NCBI GenBank assembly: GCA_046294625.1
Contig: JBKBKN010000004.1
Location: 99,565 to 163,564, forward strand
DNA: 64,000 nucleotides
Direction of reading: 5' to 3'
Source of the DNA: JBKBKN01 sp046294625
GTDB lineage: Bacteria; Bacteroidota; Bacteroidia; M30B66
The notes under the pieces are model-generated. The model had not been told where the DNA came from. It was given only the letters and a program-made list of their open reading frames with translations, and searched no databases. Of this stretch, positions 18,043-29,442 are shown one piece after another; within the stretch, counting starts at the first letter, position 1; each line of letters starts with the position of its first letter. Made by a program: the position numbers and the translations under genes.

Positions 18043-21000
18043 TTATCTTACGATCGATAACTTCGCATTCGTACTGAATTTCTCGCCTTTGATCATTAAT
18101 TGATAGATTCCAGGTTCGAAAGAGGAAACTTCAAGGATGATATTGCCTTTAGCTTCTACATCACGATAGTTCTTCGTTGCAACCAATTTACCGTTTCCAT
18201 CAAGAATGAACACTGTCAATTCAGCTTCTCGCTGCGGCAGATTGATTCTGATGTTTGCCAAATCTCTCGCCGGATTAGGGAAAATACTCAATGACATTTT
18301 CTCAGCATCCATCACCCCCGTTGTGTTATCAACTACACGGATTGTTAAGGTTTTCACATCCATACAGTTTGCACTGCTGGCAATCAAGGTAACAGTGTAA
18401 GTACCCGGCTCAGTGTACATGTGGCTTGGGTTGGCTACGTCTGTTACAATCGTGCCATCACCAAAATCCCAGGTAATATCTGTTGCACCATGAATAATAG
18501 AAGTGAAATTAACCAAAGCATTGGTAAGGTTTACCTGAGTTGCAGATGCAGCTATGCTTGCAGTAACACTTGCACCGGAAGCAACAGTTACCACTTCCTG
18601 CACACTTCCAAATGCATTTGACAATTGAATATTGTAAACACCTCCTGCAAGATTGCTTACAGTAGTTGTTCCAGAGAAATTTTCTCCTTGAGCAACAACA
18701 AAATTCTGCTGATTTCTCACTTGATAGTTCCAAACAGTGTTTGATGGGCTATTGATGATAATCGAGCCATCATTTTGCGCACAGTTCTCAGTGAACGCTG
18801 TAAATGATATAGCTGGTTTGAAATGCAATCTGAAGCGGAATTCATCGGTGTTTCTGTCAAATACATAATTGTAAGAATCAGACACTCTCAAGTTGTGGTA
18901 CACCCCTAGTTTGGTATCTTCAAGAATTACCATTGAGCTAGAAGGGAAGTTTTCAATATCGCGCAGCCTTAAAGTTTGTGCTCCGCTATTGTTTGCACGA
19001 ACTGAAAGTTGTACCATTTTATCCTGATTGAGAGGGCTTCTTGCCTGGATGGCAAAATGAGAGCCGTCAATCATAGAAGATACCGCAAGATTGGTTGAGC
19101 CAAAGAGTTTCGGCGCATCGAAATCAACATCCACTCCATCGGTTGCACCATCCATAAAGGCAAGGAGTGTCTCATTGTAGTGGTTTGTAGAATTAGACAC
19201 ACTAATCCACAAGCGCTGCCATTCATTGGTATTGAAGAATGCATTGTTCTCAGTAGTACGCATACTATTGTTGAATACCACATTTGTTGCACTGTTGGCA
19301 ATCACTACAAAACCTTGGCCTGAAGCGATATTTCCATTGAAATTAGTACCGCTGTTCGGTCCGGTAAACCCAACCACGTTCCATACTCCATAATCATCAT
19401 TGGTAAATCCTGAACCACCTGAGTTATCGTCATCCCAGAAATACAAGGCTCCGCCAACGAAACGTCCCGGGTTAGCGGCAACAAATGATGTAGCGTTAAG
19501 AGCAGATGGATAAGGATTACCGATTAGGTTCATTGTGGTATGCGTGCCAATAAGCATTGGGCCATAGATGATGCTACCTTCATTTGCTGTTCCGTCGAAA
19601 GTAACAGTTCCGGCACCTGTTGCAGCAAATCCTTCACCCACAACCATAGACCCTGAAGCAGGTCTCCATCCGCTCAATAGGCCTGCAGATGAACTGCTTG
19701 TTGCAAAGTTAGGATTGTAACGGAATCTGTTTTGTCCCGGTAACAGGTTAAGACTTGCGCTGGTAATTGGAGAAGACCAATAGTTATAAGCAAGAGCGTT
19801 AGATGTACCTGTTCTGCGAATACGTACATTACCGGTTACGTTACCGCCTGCTCCGGGAGTTCCTGCACCATGCATCAATGAAGCATTGTTGGCTAAAATG
19901 ATACCATTGTTGGTAATCAAGTTTGCACCAGCTGCTACTTCAACAATGCCGGAGAATGTTGTTACACCCGAAAGTGTGGCTGTTGGCGAAGTGTATCGTA
20001 CACGTCCTGCTCCCTGAAGCACGGTGTTTGAACCGGTCCAGTTTCCACCAATGCTCAGCGTTACTCCTTGTGGAATAGTAATGAAAGCAAGTGGCTCAAT
20101 TACAATATTGCGACAGTTTCCATTCACCAAGGTTGGGAAGTTAGGTTTGTTGGTCGTGTTAGGAATCAAAACATCATCGCTTATGCCTGGAACAAATGAT
20201 GGCAACCAGTTACCTGCATCATGCCAGTTGTTATTGACTGCACCTGTCCAAGTGATCACAGATCCAAGCTGTTCACCCACCTGAAAATCTCCGAAAATGT
20301 TGTTCAGGTTGATGGCTTGTGTGCTGGTAGCTGTTCTCACACCAATAGCCGGTGAACTCCAAGCTGAACCATTAAATCTGGCTACTTCAAATGTGTTGGT
20401 ATTTGAACCAGCATCAACATCCGCAGCTACGAAATTGAAGGTTGCATTATAAGATGCAATATTCAGAGCGCTTGGGGTAATATTCCAAAAACGGTTTACA
20501 GATCTTGCCGGATTCAAGCCAGAAGTTGCAATATTTGGATGGTCGCCGCTTTCTGTAAATACTGTAAGACTTCCAGTTCCTGTGATAGTTCCGGTAAAGA
20601 TCAAATTCACAGGCGCATAGCGATTGTTATCACCTACTTCAAACAAACGTGATACCATGGTATTGTTGATGAATTTTTGCAACTGACCATTAACATATGA
20701 AGCTGCTGAAGCACCTGATACACTGCCTGTTGCAGGAATCACAACTGTGTTACCGTTTGCAGCTAAGATACCATTGTTAAGTGTTAGTACATTATTCACC
20801 TGAATGTTAGCATTCATAGATTTTATACCACCACCATTTATAGCCAGGTTAGTAAATTGAATGGCACCATTGAAAGATTGATTGGTGCCTGACATATTCA
20901 CCAGACCAGATCCGCCATTGAAGGCTGTAAAACCTGCCAGATTGCTGAAGTTTCCTCTTATATTGATTTCACGGTTAAATGAGTTGGTCACTTGACCTTG

Positions 21001-24000
21001 TGAGATGATAAAGTCTCCATTCACTAAGATATCGGAATTAAATAAAGTCTTGTTTCCAGTGCCGGTGAAATTTATGTTATTATATATGGTTCTGGAAGGT
21101 AATGCAGCAGTTACATTGGAGAAATACTCCACTGTTCCACCGCCCACTGCAGTGAAAGCGGAATAGGTACCCCCTGGGAAGATAAACTCATTTGCAGGTG
21201 TTGGTGTCATACGGATGGTTCCGGTTCCAGTCACCACACCAAAGTTATTTCCGATGGTGTTATTCAGATTCAATGTTCCGTTAATCTCAGCTGTTGGAGC
21301 CCCGGTATTGTTAGCGGTTACGGTGATCGTATGCGCAGGAGCAATTACAATCGGGTTAAATGTAGGTGGAACAATTGCCGGAGCACCTGTATGCTGCAGA
21401 ATAGGATCTACTGACCATGAAGCAGGATCGTTGAAGTTACCGTTAGCAATACTGTAGTAAACTTGAAGCGGGCCAAATTCCTGAGGCTCACCGGCGGTGA
21501 ATTCACCATTTACATAGTTCACATTGCTAAGAGTGATGGTATTTGCAGTGGCGTTTACAGTGCCAGGAATACCATTCTGTGGTACCCATTGATTGTTAAA
21601 ATATCGTCCTGCTACATATAAGTTTTCATCGCCATTTAAGGCAGCATCTGTCTGTACATAGTTATATACGTGGGTAAACAACGCACTTCCAGAGAAACCG
21701 TTTCTTGAGCTAATCCAATAGTAGGTTAATTCGGTATTTGCAGGATCAGTGGTGGCAGGATGACGCGTATTCACCGGGCGAACCGTGATTTCTCCCGCAG
21801 CTGAATTGGATGTTGTAGAAATTGTTGCGGGCGTATATTTTAATGATACACCGATAGGAAAAGTAAATGAACTATTTGTTGGCGGGTAAATTTTTCTTAC
21901 TCCACCATCACTTGAAACACCATTGGTACGAATCATGCGATCTTCATTAAATGTTCCGGTAACCGATGATTGCTGACCAAGTGTGAGTTGGTGATTGCCT
22001 ATAAAAAAGAGACCGCTTTGAAGGTTTAATTCTCCATTGATACGAGTTGGATTGAGTATTTCAACACCTGCAAGATTATTTACTCGTAAATTACCAAATT
22101 GACCATTACCGTTTCCACTTATGGTTTGAGCAACAGAACCATTCAATACGATAAATCCAGCACCTGACGATGTATGCAATACATTGTTCACCACATTACC
22201 AAGCACTGTGACCAGGTTAGCTCCTGTTGCAAATGTTCCGTTTAATAGAGATAAATTTCTATTTACACGAAGGTTTGAATTTGGATTTAGAGTAACAGAG
22301 CCGGATGTGAAACTATTGTTAATCTCAAGATTAGCAAAATTGATCAGGTTAGTGCCGGTACCAATAATCACTTGATTGCCGGTTGCACCATTAAATCTTG
22401 TTACTTGAGAAGCAGCTATTGGCCTGTAACCACCTACTGCTAACCCTGTTGCTGCTGATGAATTTTGCACCAATAAGTCACCTCCGATTTCGATATCAAA
22501 GGAATTTGTGTTAAACACCGATTCTCCAAGAATACTCAAATCATCAAGGATGCTCAGCGGATTTCCAATTACTCTGAGTGTTTTGCTGGTGGTGGTGCCA
22601 TCTACTGTCAAATCCCAAAGTGCGGCAGTAGAGTTAATCTCAAACAACATGTTAGAAGCTGTGCTGCTTGTACCTACACGTATCTCTCCACCTGTAACAT
22701 TGCTGAAAGAAGGCTGAATGTAAATATCACCAAAAATATTGCTGGCTGCACCATTCCGATCAATAATCAATAAACTGTTGTCAGACATATTAAAGGAACT
22801 GCCAGAATTCAAGATTTCGAATTTAGCCCGATTCAAATTAAATGAAGCCGAATTCGGATTGCGTCCTCTTATTAATACAGTGCTGTTGCCAGATTGCGTG
22901 TAACTCAGGCCTCCAAGCAGCACATTCACACTTCTTCGTATTTGACCATTCACATTCAGCGATCCGTTTCCAGCTACTATAATAGTTGGTGTTCCTGATG
23001 CGGAATATTCAATATCATTGTGATTATTGTTTGTATGATTACCTACATTCATTGTCCCCGCCTGAATATTAATTGTTCCAGAGAGAACAAGATCTGATGT
23101 ATTATTTGCACCCATCCCTACATTGATTTCAATTCCGCTATTATTTAATACCAATGCGGAGCTGGAAGGAATAGTGAAAACATCAGTTTGATCGGTTAAA
23201 GTTAATGACCCTGGTCTTGAGAATACCAGCCTACCATTTAGCAAATTCAACCAATTGTTGGTTGGTGCTGTCATTGTACCTTGCATGCTCACATTCACCG
23301 AAAGAGACTGATTATTGCCCTTATTTATAGTCAATAGACCAAAGTTGGTTTGCGCTGTTGCGTTAGTACCATTGATTGATGCATCTGTATTACCGATCAT
23401 GTTTAATGAAACCGGCGAACTTTGATTAAAGTTGATTACTCCATTATTGGTCACATTGCCGAATGCGTTCAACTGATGAACTACTGAACCACTTGAATTT
23501 CCCTCAAAGAAACCGCCATTATTGACCACAATGTTACCGGTAACATTAATTGTTTGTGCCACATTAGATGGCATGCGGAAGATACCTGAATTTACAGTAA
23601 GAATACCACTAATATTCAATTGACGCGCAACATTATTATTTAATGTAGCAATACTGGATGCTGAACCATTGATGGTCATGTTTTGAAGTATATTCAAATC
23701 TGTTTCAGGTAATGAAATAGTTTCGGTCCCTGAAGAAGCGATCACTAAATTTCTGTAGCTTTCTATTGGCAAAGCATTTGGAGCAGCTGTCATTGAAGGC
23801 AAGTTAAAACTTGTACCTGTGCCATAATATTCAGCTGTTCCACCCTGATTGGTAAAGAATAGACCAAAGTCACCTCCCGGCCATTCAGCTGTTGGCGTTG
23901 CTGATGAAATTCTGATACGTCCTGCACCACCAGCGGTAGAGAATGGAAGTGCTCCGAAATTGTGTCCGGTTGTGGTTCCCAATGTGAGCACTGAGCCTGC

Positions 24001-27000
24001 ATCGACAATCAAACTACCAGCTAGGGTATTGTTAGCTGTAACTGTTACCGTATGGTTAAAGGTTACGCCATCGCCAATGTAAACAGGATTGCTAGCGCCG
24101 GGAACTGATGATGCAGGCGCTCCACCATGGCTCGTGTTTGACCATGTTGCTGGATTATTCCATACGCCATTAGCGCGGCTGTAAAATGGCACTACGGCGC
24201 CAAAGGCAGCTGGAACACCTGCTGTGTAATCACCTTCTAGCTTACTCATCGCGTTGAAAGTGATGGTGCGGTTGGTTTCGTTCACCATATTCACATCATT
24301 AATGCTGGTGTAGGCTATATCTGCGAAATTGTAGTATCCGGGAATATAGCTTGTGATAGTAGGGTTTACTGGAATATTCCCATAAGTGAACACGGAGTTG
24401 ATTGAATTTGCTGCAATTCCTGCAAATCCAACCTGATTAACTTTCCAATAATAATCTAAGGCATCAGGATCAGTTACATACAAATGTTTAACCGCTACAG
24501 GGCGTACATTGATGGAACCGTAAGTCGTCGGGTTGGTAGTAAAAGAGATGGTTGCAGGCGTGTAGGTGTTTCCTGTACCTACAGCGAAGGTGAACGACGT
24601 ATTGCTGTTGTTATATTCTTTGGCAATACCTTGATCGGATAAGAAACCTGCTGTTCGAATAAATCTTACATCGCTAAAGCTTCCTGAAGAAGAAATAAGC
24701 GAAGCTGCTGGGGCAAAAGTAATTCTGCGATTACCGAGATTGAAAATTCTATTGGTTGTCATTTCAAGCGAATTCAATACTCTGAAATTTGCTGTGCTGG
24801 TATAACGAACGTCGCCATTTGAGCCCCCAGTGTTGGCCAATACAATATGAGGGAAAATACCATTTCCGTTTCCACCGATATTCTGTGTGCTTGTACCGCT
24901 CAAACGAATCCGACCTGCAGCTGTTGCGATAATTTGTGTGTTGTTGATCACATTCGCTCTTGCATCAATTATTCTGTTATTGATATCGAGTAAGCCCGAA
25001 TTAAGTGCAAGTGTGCCATTTACGCCAACGTTTGTGGTAGAACCTGTAAGTGTAAGTGTTGCTGAACCGGTTTTATTAACAACCAAACCGCCAATACCAG
25101 AAGCTCCTGATGCAACATAAGATGAGACTAAGTCTGAAGCTTCAACCAATAAGCCCCATATTGCAGCACCACTTGCTGTGTTGCCTGCATAGGATTGCAC
25201 ACAAGATGCATTTCCAAGATATAAACCTACTCTTAGGTTTGCATTTCCTGTTCCTGTAGCCGAAATACGATACCATCCATTAGGAAGACTAACAATACTG
25301 GCATTGGTGATCCCACCATTTGTCGAAATGACTGAACCTGCTCCTGTTATATTAAACCAAGCAAGATCACCAGTGTTTTCGCCAACTCGCAGAGCAACAC
25401 AGTTTCTTACTATACCGCGAACATGAATGCTGGCAGTAATTGGGCCGCTAGATGGTATGGTAGGTGTTAAAATTCCATGTATTCCATTTGCAGTTGTTTC
25501 CAACATTCTCTCTGCAGTAAACTCACCATTTGGATCTTCCTCCACGTTTTGAGCGATGGTAACGCGCTCTAATGTATAATTAGGACCTGCGATAAAGTCT
25601 TCAGGACCGCTAATCAGGTTGCTGGTTACCCCGTTAAAGCTGATTGCACCATTAATCGTCAATGTTTGTGCTGAATTGTTCTGGAAAATAAGGTTATTAT
25701 TCGCTGAACGATAGGTGGCACCGTTAGCAATGGTCATATTTCCATTTACAATCACATCTAAATTTCCAGCATCGAAAATCGGGCTTCCGGTAGATTGAAC
25801 ATTAAAGTTATTCAATACTACAAGAGGGAAGCCACCGGTTGGTTCACGTGTTGCATTTGATTCATTGTAAGACCAATCAAAACTTCTGAGTCGTACCTGA
25901 CCATTTATACCAGTCCCTACTTTTGTAACATTTACGTTAAACAAAGGTGCAGATGAAGCAATATCAAATAAGAAATTATTAGTAGAGAAGAAATTAACTG
26001 TTCCACCGGTAACTTCATAATTCTGTGGAGAGCTACCTACATGGAAACCTCCTGTTGGTGAAATCCCTGTGGCAAATGTTCTTGTAACATTCAATGTACC
26101 TCCAGACATTTTGAAAACATTGTCAGGGCGTGGCAAGGAGAACATGCCGACTGATGTAATAGGACCACTTTGGCCGGTGATGTTTACTGTACCACCGGTT
26201 TGAATATATCCCCCTCTATGAGCATTTTCATCAAGTACGGAAATACGCAAACAAGCCATTGTAACTGTGCCACCATCTACCTGTAATAATCCGTTTTCTC
26301 TCAAGGTGATGGTTTTGTTACCGCTTCCGGTCACCACATCAAGACTACCTGCAGTTATTCTGAGTGTTCCATAAGGTACGATGGAGTTTCCACCTGCAAA
26401 AGTTACCGTAGCGCCATCAATCCACAACACAGGAAATCTATTAGCTGCACCAATGTTATAATTTGTTCCATCATTTTGTCCTAATGTTAGAGTTAAACCA
26501 GAACCTAAGCGCATCGTTCCATTAGTGTTTTGCACTCTTACTCCTGGATTGTTATTGAATACAACTGTGCCAGGTGCGCCATTGATAAATATTTCTGCAC
26601 CTTCTGTTTTGTTCATTGTTACATCCCAAAATCTCACAAAACTTCCTGAGTTGGCAAAGAAGGTAGTATTCACTACTGGACCTCCGAATGTGAGGTTGAT
26701 TCTTCCGGTGGCTGCATTGCTGTAAGTTGGGGAATTATGAAAAAGAGCAGTACCACTAACGGTGCTGTTCCCTGCAATTGTCATGGAGTGGTTGCCGCTG
26801 TAGGATGGGCTTGGACCAAATGTACAACCCGAACCGATGGTAAAGTTGCCGTTTACAATGAAACTTCTGTTATTAGCTGTGTTTCCAATAAAGAACGAAA
26901 CATTACCAGATCCTGTGCGGCTCATGGAGAAATTTCCATTCAACAAAATATTGGCATCTGTGCGCAATTCAAAGCTTTGGGTGGTAGAGTTAGTTACTAA

Positions 27001-29259
27001 AAGATTGTTGTAAGTATTGGTAAATGGCGCTACCGTCGGTAAAACAAATGTTCCGGAACCTAAATTGTAATATTCAATGGTTCCCCCACCTGAGGCGACA
27101 AAATTTGTGATATTTCCAACAGGAAGGTTTGTTGTAGCTAAACGCAAGCGCCCTTGACCATTGATTTGACCGAGCGTGTTTCCGGTTGTGTTTCGCAAAT
27201 CTAACGTACCGCCTTCCTGAATAGTTGCAGATCCTACTTCGCGACCAATATTTGTAAACACGTTTCTACCATTTAAGATTACGATTTGATCTCCCGGGCC
27301 TGGCACCATTGGAAGCACTGAGGTGGTTCCAGATGGATCGGTAGTCCAGGTTAAAGGATCAGCCCAGTCGCCGGATTGATAGGAATATAGCGTTGTTCTC
27401 ACAGCAGGATCATATGCTGTCCAGTCGCCTGTCAAAAAGTTGGTTCCTGATGAGCCAAATGGCATTGTCCCGGTGGCGGTGGGGTTGTTGGGAGTAATGA
27501 GGTTAGCGCCATCAAAAACAATTGGGACGTATGCGGTTTGATCGCCTACCACATCAAAACCAACACCTGTTCTTACTACGAAGCGTATATCAGCATTGAT
27601 GGATGATAGATTAACTGTTTCGAGTTTCCAGTGTTTTTGCAATGCATTATTAAAATAAGGAATGTTTGGCTGACGATCCCCAACTACCCTTAATGATAAA
27701 CCAGCCGTACCAGTAATGGTGGCTGCGATGGAATTAATCAACATAGCATTATATTGACCATTTGCCCCAAGTGGAATAACACCAGCTGTTGTTAAATTGA
27801 AGGTGCGAAAGTCATTGGCAACAGTATTTCTAAGAATATTTAATTTACCCGAGCCGTTGGTGATAAACATTCTAACGTTAGCAGGCGTAGTCTGAGCAAC
27901 AACTGGAAAACCTGCTGTTGAACTTATGTTGCCTGTTGGCAAAAACGTTAAATCAAATGGGCCTAAGTCAACCCAAAAATTACCTTCCCAACGGAAGGTT
28001 CCAGCCACACTAACAGGACCACCAAGTACTTTATTGTTACCTGCAAAACTATTAGAAAGAGTGATATTCTTGTAATTAGGACTGCTAAAAATAGTTTGCT
28101 GAAAAGCTCCAGATGCATTATATTGAACGGTAGCATTATTGCTACCTGTTATAAAATTACCAATCGAATTGTTCTCTCCTCTTAGCACAATGGTATGATT
28201 AGCCAATGATGCATCTAACGTTCCTAAACCATTCAAGCCATTATTAATCGTTGTGTTACGTGCAGTAGAACCTAAATTCAATGTAGCCCCTGAAGAAATA
28301 GTCAATGTTGAGGCAGTGAAATTGTTTGTGCCGGATGCACTAATGGTTAATGATGCTCCAGATTTTTCAATAATAAGATCACTCCAAGAGATAGTTGCAT
28401 TGGTGTTGTAAATTGAATTGGTGATGCCCGAAAATTTTACCGTTCCTGATGAATGCACAATTGTACCCGCATCTCTATTAAAATCTCCATTGATGGTCGC
28501 ATCTGTAAATGTTTTATTTCCCGATCCATTGGTTCGTAAATTGTGATAAGTGGTTGGTCTGATGGTTTGAGCTGCTCCGCCGTAGATGAAAGTATTGCCA
28601 TCCGTTGATGCATTTAAAATTCCCGCACTAGCAAAGGGCATCGCTGCACCATTGTAGCGACAGGTAGTTAAATTGCGAAAGGTAGAACCCACGCCTACAC
28701 CGTCTAAATTTCCGGAAATGGTGATTCCATTTGCCCCACCATGATCGTTGGACACCATAATGTTGTTGAGAATGTTTACCGTGGAGCTAAAATTAAAGGT
28801 AGCACCGGTTCCATTTAACACTTGGTTGGCACCGAAGAACTCCACCGGGCTTACAGATGTAAAAGAGCCATTATTGGTTATCCCCCCCGAGAAGCGGTTA
28901 ATTCCAGCCACATTATTATCATTAAATGTTCCATTAACTGTTACCAGACCTGTTACTTGAAAGAAATCAGTATTTGCGGCGCCAACAGTGAGTGTCCTTC
29001 CTGAGTTGATGGTTAATACAGAAATATTCACTTCAGGGACATTGACTGTTACATTGTGATTAATAACTACTTCGTCGCCTGTCTGGGGTATGTTAGCTGC
29101 TCCGCCCCAAGTGGCTGCTGCGTTCCAATTGCCGGCAGCAACTGTTGTTCTTACTGTTTGCGCATGGGCATAATTTGTTAAAAAGGCAAACATTGCAAAC
29201 AAGTAAATTGTCTTTAAAGCAAAATTTTGATTTAAAAACATTTTTGTAATTGTTTTCAT
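18043..29259 (-). CDS. Giant modular T9SS-exported surface protein (about 3,738 residues)
   Basis: One of the largest genes expected in such a genome. At least five modules open with a GxWxxPxTW-type motif (GNWNAAATW, GDWADPLTW, GVWNNPATW, GNFNDPASW, NNWHDAGNW), each followed by a DxVxI(x)nTVTV strand. They separate long beta-rich, Asn/Gly/Thr-rich stretches that look like right-handed beta-helix. A PKD domain (WDFGDGTIVTDVANPSHMY) and a type A sorting domain (SIFPNPARDLANI) close the protein. I chose ATG29259 because it begins a good signal peptide ending TNYAHAQ; an in-frame ATG at 29442 would add 61 non-signal-like residues. Cysteines are rare. It is monocistronic with its own terminator. 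The likely role is adhesion or surface structure; no enzymatic motif was seen. Confidence 0.88.
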   Translation of the reverse strand: MKTITKMFLNQNFALKTIYLFAMFAFLTNYAHAQTVRTTVAAGNWNAAATWGGAANIPQTGDEVVINHNVTVNVPEVNISVLTINSGRTLTVGAANTDFFQVTGLVTVNGTFNDNNVAGINRFSGGITNNGSFTSVSPVEFFGANQVLNGTGATFNFSSTVNILNNIMVSNDHGGANGITISGNLDGVGVGSTFRNLTTCRYNGAAMPFASAGILNASTDGNTFIYGGAAQTIRPTTYHNLRTNGSGNKTFTDATINGDFNRDAGTIVHSSGTVKFSGITNSIYNTNATISWSDLIIEKSGASLTISASGTNNFTASTLTISSGATLNLGSTARNTTINNGLNGLGTLDASLANHTIVLRGENNSIGNFITGSNNATVQYNASGAFQQTIFSSPNYKNITLSNSFAGNNKVLGGPVSVAGTFRWEGNFWVDLGPFDLTFLPTGNISSTAGFPVVAQTTPANVRMFITNGSGKLNILRNTVANDFRTFNLTTAGVIPLGANGQYNAMLINSIAATITGTAGLSLRVVGDRQPNIPYFNNALQKHWKLETVNLSSINADIRFVVRTGVGFDVVGDQTAYVPIVFDGANLITPNNPTATGTMPFGSSGTNFLTGDWTAYDPAVRTTLYSYQSGDWADPLTWTTDPSGTTSVLPMVPGPGDQIVILNGRNVFTNIGREVGSATIQEGGTLDLRNTTGNTLGQINGQGRLRLATTNLPVGNITNFVASGGGTIEYYNLGSGTFVLPTVAPFTNTYNNLLVTNSTTQSFELRTDANILLNGNFSMSRTGSGNVSFFIGNTANNRSFIVNGNFTIGSGCTFGPSPSYSGNHSMTIAGNSTVSGTALFHNSPTYSNAATGRINLTFGGPVVNTTFFANSGSFVRFWDVTMNKTEGAEIFINGAPGTVVFNNNPGVRVQNTNGTMRLGSGLTLTLGQNDGTNYNIGAANRFPVLWIDGATVTFAGGNSIVPYGTLRITAGSLDVVTGSGNKTITLRENGLLQVDGGTVTMACLRISVLDENAHRGGYIQTGGTVNITGQSGPITSVGMFSLPRPDNVFKMSGGTLNVTRTFATGISPTGGFHVGSSPQNYEVTGGTVNFFSTNNFLFDIASSAPLFNVNVTKVGTGINGQVRLRSFDWSYNESNATREPTGGFPLVVLNNFNVQSTGSPIFDAGNLDVIVNGNMTIANGATYRSANNNLIFQNNSAQTLTINGAISFNGVTSNLISGPEDFIAGPNYTLERVTIAQNVEEDPNGEFTAERMLETTANGIHGILTPTIPSSGPITASIHVRGIVRNCVALRVGENTGDLAWFNITGAGSVISTNGGITNASIVSLPNGWYRISATGTGNANLRVGLYLGNASCVQSYAGNTASGAAIWGLLVEASDLVSSYVASGASGIGGLVVNKTGSATLTLTGSTTNVGVNGTLALNSGLLDINNRIIDARANVINNTQIIATAAGRIRLSGTSTQNIGGNGNGIFPHIVLANTGGSNGDVRYTSTANFRVLNSLEMTTNRIFNLGNRRITFAPAASLISSSGSFSDVRFIRTAGFLSDQGIAKEYNNSNTSFTFAVGTGNTYTPATISFTTNPTTYGSINVRPVAVKHLYVTDPDALDYYWKVNQVGFAGIAANSINSVFTYGNIPVNPTITSYIPGYYNFADIAYTSINDVNMVNETNRTITFNAMSKLEGDYTAGVPAAFGAVVPFYSRANGVWNNPATWSNTSHGGAPASSVPGASNPVYIGDGVTFNHTVTVTANNTLAGSLIVDAGSVLTLGTTTGHNFGALPFSTAGGAGRIRISSATPTAEWPGGDFGLFFTNQGGTAEYYGTGTSFNLPSMTAAPNALPIESYRNLVIASSGTETISLPETDLNILQNMTINGSASSIATLNNNVARQLNISGILTVNSGIFRMPSNVAQTINVTGNIVVNNGGFFEGNSSGSVVHQLNAFGNVTNNGVINFNQSSPVSLNMIGNTDASINGTNATAQTNFGLLTINKGNNQSLSVNVSMQGTMTAPTNNWLNLLNGRLVFSRPGSLTLTDQTDVFTIPSSSALVLNNSGIEINVGMGANNTSDLVLSGTINIQAGTMNVGNHTNNNHNDIEYSASGTPTIIVAGNGSLNVNGQIRRSVNVLLGGLSYTQSGNSTVLIRGRNPNSASFNLNRAKFEILNSGSSFNMSDNSLLIIDRNGAASNIFGDIYIQPSFSNVTGGEIRVGTSSTASNMLFEINSTAALWDLTVDGTTTSKTLRVIGNPLSILDDLSILGESVFNTNSFDIEIGGDLLVQNSSAATGLAVGGYRPIAASQVTRFNGATGNQVIIGTGTNLINFANLEINNSFTSGSVTLNPNSNLRVNRNLSLLNGTFATGANLVTVLGNVVNNVLHTSSGAGFIVLNGSVAQTISGNGNGQFGNLRVNNLAGVEILNPTRINGELNLQSGLFFIGNHQLTLGQQSSVTGTFNEDRMIRTNGVSSDGGVRKIYPPTNSSFTFPIGVSLKYTPATISTTSNSAAGEITVRPVNTRHPATTDPANTELTYYWISSRNGFSGSALFTHVYNYVQTDAALNGDENLYVAGRYFNNQWVPQNGIPGTVNATANTITLSNVNYVNGEFTAGEPQEFGPLQVYYSIANGNFNDPASWSVDPILQHTGAPAIVPPTFNPIVIAPAHTITVTANNTGAPTAEINGTLNLNNTIGNNFGVVTGTGTIRMTPTPANEFIFPGGTYSAFTAVGGGTVEYFSNVTAALPSRTIYNNINFTGTGNKTLFNSDILVNGDFIISQGQVTNSFNREINIRGNFSNLAGFTAFNGGSGLVNMSGTNQSFNGAIQFTNLAINGGGIKSMNANIQVNNVLTLNNGILAANGNTVVIPATGSVSGASAASYVNGQLQKFINNTMVSRLFEVGDNNRYAPVNLIFTGTITGTGSLTVFTESGDHPNIATSGLNPARSVNRFWNITPSALNIASYNATFNFVAADVDAGSNTNTFEVARFNGSAWSSPAIGVRTATSTQAINLNNIFGDFQVGEQLGSVITWTGAVNNNWHDAGNWLPSFVPGISDDVLIPNTTNKPNFPTLVNGNCRNIVIEPLAFITIPQGVTLSIGGNWTGSNTVLQGAGRVRYTSPTATLSGVTTFSGIVEVAAGANLITNNGIILANNASLMHGAGTPGAGGNVTGNVRIRRTGTSNALAYNYWSSPITSASLNLLPGQNRFRYNPNFATSSSSAGLLSGWRPASGSMVVGEGFAATGAGTVTFDGTANEGSIIYGPMLIGTHTTMNLIGNPYPSALNATSFVAANPGRFVGGALYFWDDDNSGGSGFTNDDYGVWNVVGFTGPNSGTNFNGNIASGQGFVVIANSATNVVFNNSMRTTENNAFFNTNEWQRLWISVSNSTNHYNETLLAFMDGATDGVDVDFDAPKLFGSTNLAVSSMIDGSHFAIQARSPLNQDKMVQLSVRANNSGAQTLRLRDIENFPSSSMVILEDTKLGVYHNLRVSDSYNYVFDRNTDEFRFRLHFKPAISFTAFTENCAQNDGSIIINSPSNTVWNYQVRNQQNFVVAQGENFSGTTTVSNLAGGVYNIQLSNAFGSVQEVVTVASGASVTASIAASATQVNLTNALVNFTSIIHGATDITWDFGDGTIVTDVANPSHMYTEPGTYTVTLIASSANCMDVKTLTIRVVDNTTGVMDAEKMSLSIFPNPARDLANIRINLPQREAELTVFILDGNGKLVATKNYRDVEAKGNIILEVSSFEPGIYQLMIKGEKFSTNAKLSIVR

Positions 29260-29442
29260 AAGGTTAAAATTATGTTTTGGATTGGTTAAGTATTTGGTTA
29301 CATTATCAAATACTTTGAAGTTCGGCATCAATGCGTTGCTCTGATAAGTAGATTGTGGCGAGCAATCATAGAGTATCGAATTTGATCGGGTTTTCAAGTA
29401 ATTTTTTGTCATAGTTAACGGTAAAATTTCAAGTTCCTTCAA

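Noticed and set aside
3024..29259. CRISPR array or diversity-generating retroelement in the repeat-rich genes
   Set aside because: Repeats are diverged protein-domain repeats of 200 bp or more, not short identical repeats with spacers, and no reverse transcriptase or cas gene is present.
29260..29442. N-terminal 61-residue extension of the giant protein
   Set aside because: The stretch has no signal-peptide character, and a good signal peptide starts at 29259.
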